A stretch of DNA of 64,000 nt, taken from Piscicola geometra (Eukaryota > Annelida > Clitellata > Hirudinida > Piscicolidae). The DNA lies in assembly GCA_943735955.1 (NCBI GenBank), contig OX030968.1:4260434-4324433 (forward strand), read 5' to 3'. The notes below the pieces were generated by a model that was not told the DNA's origin, did not search any database, and saw nothing but the letters and a program-made list of their open reading frames with translations. Positions 59,285-64,000 of this stretch are shown here, in pieces (the stretch's first letter is position 1; the number at the start of each line of letters is the position of its first letter). A program made the position numbers and the translations under genes.

Positions 59285-59362
59285 CTGGTATCTGGACGGC
59301 ACCTTTAAGGTCGTCAAGATGCCATTTGTGCAACTCTTTACTATCCACTCTTTCATGAGGTA
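59285..59362 (+). pseudogene. Mutator-like (MULE) transposase exon fragment
   Basis: TWYLDGTFKVVKMPFVQLFT then IHSFM matches the first catalytic-Asp region of MULE transposases (W..DGTF......QL..IH). It ends at a donor-like GTAAATGG. The continuing MULE sequence (PLAFMMHERK) appears only at about 61810. Confidence 0.65.
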
Positions 59363-59665
59363 AATGGCAAGCGGATTTGTTCTAATTTCGTCTTTTTTAG
59401 AGTATTTGATTTAATTAGCGACGTTTATTTACTAGTAATTTTTAAACGAGTCATATGGTAAAAACTCCCTCATCACCACATTACTCCAGAATCTACACAC
59501 ACACAACAAACATAACAAAGAAGTAATCATTCGCAAGACCAGCGAGGAGTACAAGAAACACAAATCATCACACACCAGCAGAAGATTCAGATCCCTCATA
59601 GAACCCATCTTCAACTATTGCTGGTGAGTCCAGAAAACGGCTTGCCGTTTTTGATCAATTCACAG

Positions 59666-60790
59666 GTATTCAAGGATTCACAGGCAAGGATGGCACAGCA
59701 GTTTCTTTCCTGTACAACTTACCAAAACTCAAGTGATTACAATTATCTTTGAATATCTATTAAGTTCCAATGATTGAAATGATTTGTATATTGATTTATA
59801 AATGTACCAGAATTATAGATTTTTTTTCTTTCTCAGACACAGCTCTAAAGGTGAACCAGGAGCGTTCAGGGCCTATCTGACAGCAAAAAAAGTCGTTCCA
59901 AGGATCTTTCTACGCTACGTCGGCAACCGCCTGCACCTCCTTTTCCACATGGCAGGCGTCGCCCTCCAGCACAGAGAGTTGTTACATGGATTCCTTATCA
60001 AGTATATTTTAAGATTCTTTTTTTAATAATTACATAAATTTACTGAACTTATTTTAAACCAATTGTCATTTTTTCGTATTAGCAGTTACACCAAGAATGA
60101 TGTGACCAAGGCCCTGTGGGAGGGACTCAACAAACCAAGGACAATGGTGCAACTGCAGGCCCTTGGTTTGGTTGGGAAATCCTTACAGGGCCTTGGATGA
60201 CCCTTGTTTATGGGAACTATCACAACCTCTCCAATCTCGAGATGGTAAGGATTGGAATACTTTTTCTATCATATTTTTTTCTTTTATTGAATCAATCCGT
60301 TAATTCCATAATAGAGGCACCAGCATTCCAGCACGCTGTAAAGAAGATTGCGGAAATTCAAAAGCATCCTGAAAGTATAACCACAATGAAAGAAGACGTA
60401 TTTGGACAGCCTCGGAAAAAGGAATAATCAATCAATATCAATAACTCGACGAAAAAAGAAACTCTCAACTCTGACATGTTAGACCTAATGGAAGACTTCA
60501 GGATCAACCTGAGACTTCTTATCCTGGACAACCAACAAACACAAGTAGACTCATTGATCGATAACATCAAAGAGAGAAAGAACATTCACAGCGAAATAAA
60601 AACCATTTGGGAAACCGCCAAAAGGCAAAACGAGTGTCCCTGTATCAAAACTACTTCCGCAGTACCTGGATGGAAGGCACTGTGTGGAGGGCAGACCATG
60701 AATCCTTGCAAGGAAAAATCTTCGAGGCCTGGAGCAGGTGCAGTCAAGGTATCATTACCTCGAGGTTTTGTATTCAGTTTAAATAATTGA
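59666..60790 (+). pseudogene. Tandem unit copy 1: multi-exon ORF of unknown family
   Basis: Exons as in copy 2: 59666-59732 (FTGKDGTAVSFLYNLPKLK), 59837-60001 (SSKGEPGAFRAYLTAKKVVP; RYVGNRLHLLFHMAGVALQH), 60086-60246 and from about 60321 (PAFQHAVKKIAEIQKHPES; DVFGQP). Relative to copy 2, one A is missing in GGGAAATCC (about 60175), which breaks exon 3. After 60430 a ~350 bp stretch (YFRSTWMEGTVWRADHES-like) is absent from copy 2. Confidence 0.6.
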
Positions 60791-60807
60791 TCTTGATCAA
60801 TTCACAG

Positions 60808-61683
60808 GTATTCAAGGATTCACAGGCAAGGGTGACACAGCAGTTTCTTTCCTGTACAACTTATCAAAACTCAGGTGATTATAATTATCTTTATATATCT
60901 ATTAAGTTCCAATGATTGAAATGATTTGTATATTGATTTATAAATGTCCCAGAATTATAGATTTTTTTTTCTTCCTCAGACACAGCTCTAAAGGTGAACC
61001 AGGAGCGTTCAGGGCCTATCTGACAGCAAACAAAGTCGTTCCAGGGATCTTTCTACGCTACGTCGGCAACCGCCTGCACCTCCTTTTCCACATGGCAGGC
61101 GTCGCCCTCCAGCACAGAGAATTGTTACATGGATTCCTGAACAAGTATATTTTAAGATTCTTTGTTTAATAATTACATAAATTTACTGTACTTTTTTTAA
61201 ACCATTTGTAATTTTTTTCGTATCAGCAGTTACACCAAGAATGATGTGACCAAGGCCCTGTGGGAGGGACTCAACGAACCAAGGACAATGGTGCAACTGC
61301 AGGCCCTTGGTTTGGTTGGGAAAATCCTTACAGGGCATTGGATGACCCTTGTTTATGGGAACTATCACAACCTCTCCAATCTCGAGATGGTAAGGATTGG
61401 AATACTTTTTCTATCATATTTTTTTCTTTTATTGAATCAATCCGTTAATTCCATAATAGAGACACCAGCATTCCAGCACGCTGTAAAGAAGATTGCGGAA
61501 ATTCAAAAGCATCCTGAAAGCATAACCACAATGAAAGAAGACGTATTTGGACAGCCTCTGAAAAAGGATGCAGTTCACAAAGCTCTAATATCTTATAATA
61601 ACAATTTAAATTTATTGCCTCACATAGTAAGCTCTCTAATGGAGGAAGCAGGATGGAGCGACAAATGGAGATATACATTGTAG
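60808..61683 (+). CDS. Tandem unit copy 2: multi-exon ORF, transposase-like, unknown family
   Basis: Exons 60808-60874, 60980-61144, 61230-61389 and 61462-61683 join in consistent phases (2, 2, 0) without stops. Segments: FTGKGDTAVSFLYNLSKLRH, FLRYVGNRLHLLFHMAGVAL, VTKALWEGLNEPRTMVQLQA, LGLVGKILTGHWMTLVYGNY and DVFGQPLKKDAVHKAL. The 'RYVGNR.H.LFHMAG' and 'LGL.GK.LTG.WM' words occur in large invertebrate gene families that I believe are hAT-related. No start codon exon or transposase catalytic motif is visible here, so this is a gene fragment of uncertain role. Confidence 0.45.
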
Positions 61684-61785
61684 GAGACCTGTCCTGCCCT
61701 TCTGCTGAGATGTTAATAGACACTCGCTCTGCTCCAGTCCATAACATCCATGCAGGTATAAACTCCGTGATTCAGTTTTGACGTT

Positions 61786-62410
61786 TAGATCAAACAAATT
61801 GGTATCACCGCCTTCTTTACCGTTGGCATTTATGATGCATGAAAGGAAATTACAAAAAACCCATTCCTCATTTTTCAAATGATAAAAGAAGAAATACCAG
61901 AATTCGAAAAAGCAGTTAATGTTTTTTTTGTATTAGATAATCAAACAAGTATACGTAATAGGTTTAAAAATAACTTTCCGAAAATACCCTCTTTCTCTGC
62001 ATAAAGCACGCGATACAAGATATGAAAAGGTGGTTCAGGTCCCACGGAGCAGGCTCTTCGGAAGAGTTCTATAAAGCCAATGTGGGAATGTTATTACAAC
62101 AGAATTCTTATCAGGACTATTTAGAAAAACTACTAAATATTTCAACGACGTGGGACTAAGAGTTCAAAAATTATTTCATGAATAATATCCCTAAAAATAG
62201 ACTAATAACTTAAGTAATTGGGAGTTAATTAAATATAATCTTCAATCCTGTACAACAAATGTCTCAGAATCATTCAATTGAGTACTCAAAGAGTTGAACG
62301 ATTGGAGAGAGTGTCCTGTAGATTGTATTGTTTTAAGTTTATATCGACTAACAGAAAATTATGTTAAAGAAATTGAAAGGGGCTATGAAGGAAGAGGGTC
62401 CTTTATCTTG
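61786..62410 (+). pseudogene. MULE-like transposase C-terminal portion
   Basis: LPLAFMMHERKLQKTHSSFF; MIKEEIPEFEKAVN; KRWFRSHGAGSSEEFYKANV; SCTTNVSESFN; ENYVKEIERGYEGRGSF. Frames shift several times. It is the natural continuation of the 59285 fragment. Confidence 0.5.
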
Positions 62411-62789
62411 TGATCAGACCTTAGCACAATTTCAGACATTGTGCTAAGGATAAAAAACACTTCCTTTGGTTTTTGTTAAATAAATTTTGTTTTTATAAGC
62501 TAAATTTGGTATTATTATTATTCATATAAATGTTAATAAGTCAAATTTTGTTTAAATTTTGATCTAATACTTAAAAGCAATTAACTTTGTTTTTTTCGGG
62601 CACACGTCTTTTCTAATTTTTACTATTGTGTGGTCAAATTTAATGATGTGTTTTTATGCTAGTAATTGATAGCAGGATGTTTTGCAGTCACAAGAACACA
62701 TTTCACATGAATTCTATCGAACTATTGTGGCTTCATTACTTCCCAAGACATTAAAGACCCAAAGTTTGGCTATTCTCCGTGTTTTTTCA

Positions 62790-63185
62790 GCCATCTCTTT
62801 ATATCTCTATTCATAATGATTGATTGATAGCCTCTTTCAATTTCTTTCTAGTATAATTCCTTTAGTCGATATAAACTTGAAATGATAGTCTACTGAGTAT
62901 TCTATCCAATCGTTGAACTCTTTAAGGATTCTGTTGAATGATTGTGAGACATTTGTTGTACAGGATTGAAGATTCAATTTTTTAAACCGTGTACTTTGCC
63001 CTCTTAATATCTTGATCACGTGCAACGGAAAGAGTGTATTTACGGAAAGTTACTGTTAAATCCATTGCGTATGCTTTTTTCATTATCTATTTCAAAAATA
63101 CAATTTACTGCTTTTCCGAAATCTTGTATTTTTTCTTTTATCATTTGACAAAATTATGAATGGGTCTTTTCAAATTTCTTTTCGT
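62790..63185 (-). pseudogene. Inverted second copy of the MULE-like C-terminal portion
   Basis: The minus strand gives LNLQSCTTNVSQSFNRILKE (about 62975) and, further up, TCAAATGATAAAAGAAAAAA, matching 61880 onward. With the + copy it forms an inverted repeat. Confidence 0.55.
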
Positions 63186-63255
63186 GTATCATAAATGACA
63201 ACGGTACTATTCTCATTAAAAATGTAATTAATCAGATTTATTCTGCTCTGGACAG

Positions 63256-63342
63256 GTGCTTGAAGAGGCCACCTCGCAGAAGAAGGGAGCGCAGGGCAGC
63301 GCATCTCCTTCTCAACCCCTGGATCTCAAGCCACAGGTGCTG
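63256..63342 (+). other. Possible exon of an unidentified gene
   Basis: Bounded by an acceptor-like ctctggacag and a donor-like CCACAG/GTGCTG; encodes VLEEATSQKKGAQGSASPSQ then PLDLKPQ. The GC content is higher than the surroundings. No family recognised. Confidence 0.35.
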
Positions 63343-63754
63343 TTGTTTGTTGGCTCCGGGTGTGTGTATCTAATACTGCTGGTTTTTTTTACCATCGAGA
63401 AAATCATTTTATCAAAAAAGTTGTTAAATACCGAATTTGAAAGTCTAAATATTGATAAAGTTAAATTCGTCCAACATGGCAACACTTAATGGATATCATC
63501 GAAGTGTTATTATACATCCGTGACAACTTTGGATTAAATCGTTTACCAATCATTTTTCGCTTCTGATCGCTAATTCCATCAAGAAGACTGTGCATTTATT
63601 TAATCCAATGGGTACATCTAAGTTAGAGCAGCAGTTGATGAAAAGAAAGTTCTAAAGGTTCTACATGAAGTGGTACGCTGTTCGAAGTAGAACTCCGTCA
63701 GAATGGACTTTCGTTGATGGACCATTGAATTCGGTTAATATCAAGTAAAGCTAT

Positions 63755-63954
63755 GTAATCCGGAAAAAAATTGGCTTCATAACCATCCACATGGAAGTGA
63801 AGAATTTTCAATTTATAGCTCAGAAAGACGACCAAAAGGATTGTTAGAGGAACAGACACTATTGATGCAATCTAACGGCGCGAATCCCACACTAATAGCT
63901 GATCATTTACAAAGCCAGGGTCTTCAAACGAACCACAAGATTTTTATATTCTAA
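63755..63954 (+). pseudogene. FLYWCH/MULE-type N-terminal fragment
   Basis: WLHNHPHGSEEFSIYSSERR, then LLMQSNGANPTLIADHLQSQ, fits the tail of a FLYWCH-like zinc finger (HNHP) followed by the conserved helix of MULE transposases. Upstream frames are broken. Confidence 0.5.
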
Positions 63955-64000
63955 AAAAATTAATTTAAAGGTGAATAATCAATTAGTCATCTTACTTTTC

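Overview
The window looks like nuclear DNA of an invertebrate animal. Genes have short introns with GT/AG junctions, coding blocks are separated by long tandem repeats, and transposon remnants of at least six classes are present. The protein set (SHB-type SH2 adaptor, NTHL1, WASHC1, Ly6-type GPI proteins, a small secreted PAN-like protein, a SWIM-finger protein and many CR1/I-like LINEs) fits a lophotrochozoan, plausibly a clitellate annelid. That species-level guess is inference only.

Region 1 (0.4-19.3 kb) is host-gene DNA. An SH2 adaptor of the SHB/SHD/SHF family lies on + (382-8796). NTHL1 (endonuclease III-like DNA glycosylase, 11598-15346) and WASHC1 (WASH, the Arp2/3 activator of the endosomal WASH complex, 15515-19289) lie head-to-tail on -, only 168 bp apart. 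I rebuilt both minus-strand genes exon by exon. All junctions are phase-consistent and give 447 and 487 codons. Their introns are almost wholly simple-sequence DNA. Several have a G-rich or GAT-rich half at the donor and the complementary C-rich or ATC-rich half at the acceptor.

Region 2 (20.8-34.5 kb) is mostly transposable. It holds an orphan last exon of a Ly6-type gene with an expanded Thr/Pro stalk, then two RNase H-bearing LINEs tail-to-tail that form a ~2 kb-arm inverted repeat. The minus copy is split by a hAT element with clear 12-bp terminal inverted repeats and an 8-bp target duplication. An antisense partial copy of the SH2-adaptor exon follows, expanded into a ~0.5 kb AGT/ACT tract. 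A two-exon gene for a small secreted PAN-like protein sits at 32.2-32.6 kb.

Region 3 (34.5-50 kb) is a segmental duplication of ~3.6 kb (LINE 3' end plus a three-exon Ly6/three-finger gene). The first copy is a pseudogene (36.5-38.6 kb), the second is intact (46.5-48.6 kb), and a third copy is decayed (48.9-49.9 kb). Between the first two lies a seven-exon, transposase-like gene on - (40.5-43.3 kb) with an in-frame stop and a probable 1-nt homopolymer frameshift.

Region 4 (50-64 kb) is nested mobile DNA: CR1-like fragments, a hAT gene split by a pogo-type transposase gene, a three-exon SWIM zinc-finger gene, a tandemly duplicated multi-exon unit, and Mutator-like fragments partly arranged as an inverted repeat. 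No rRNA, CRISPR or bona fide tRNA gene was seen. A tRNA-derived SINE lies in NTHL1 intron 6.
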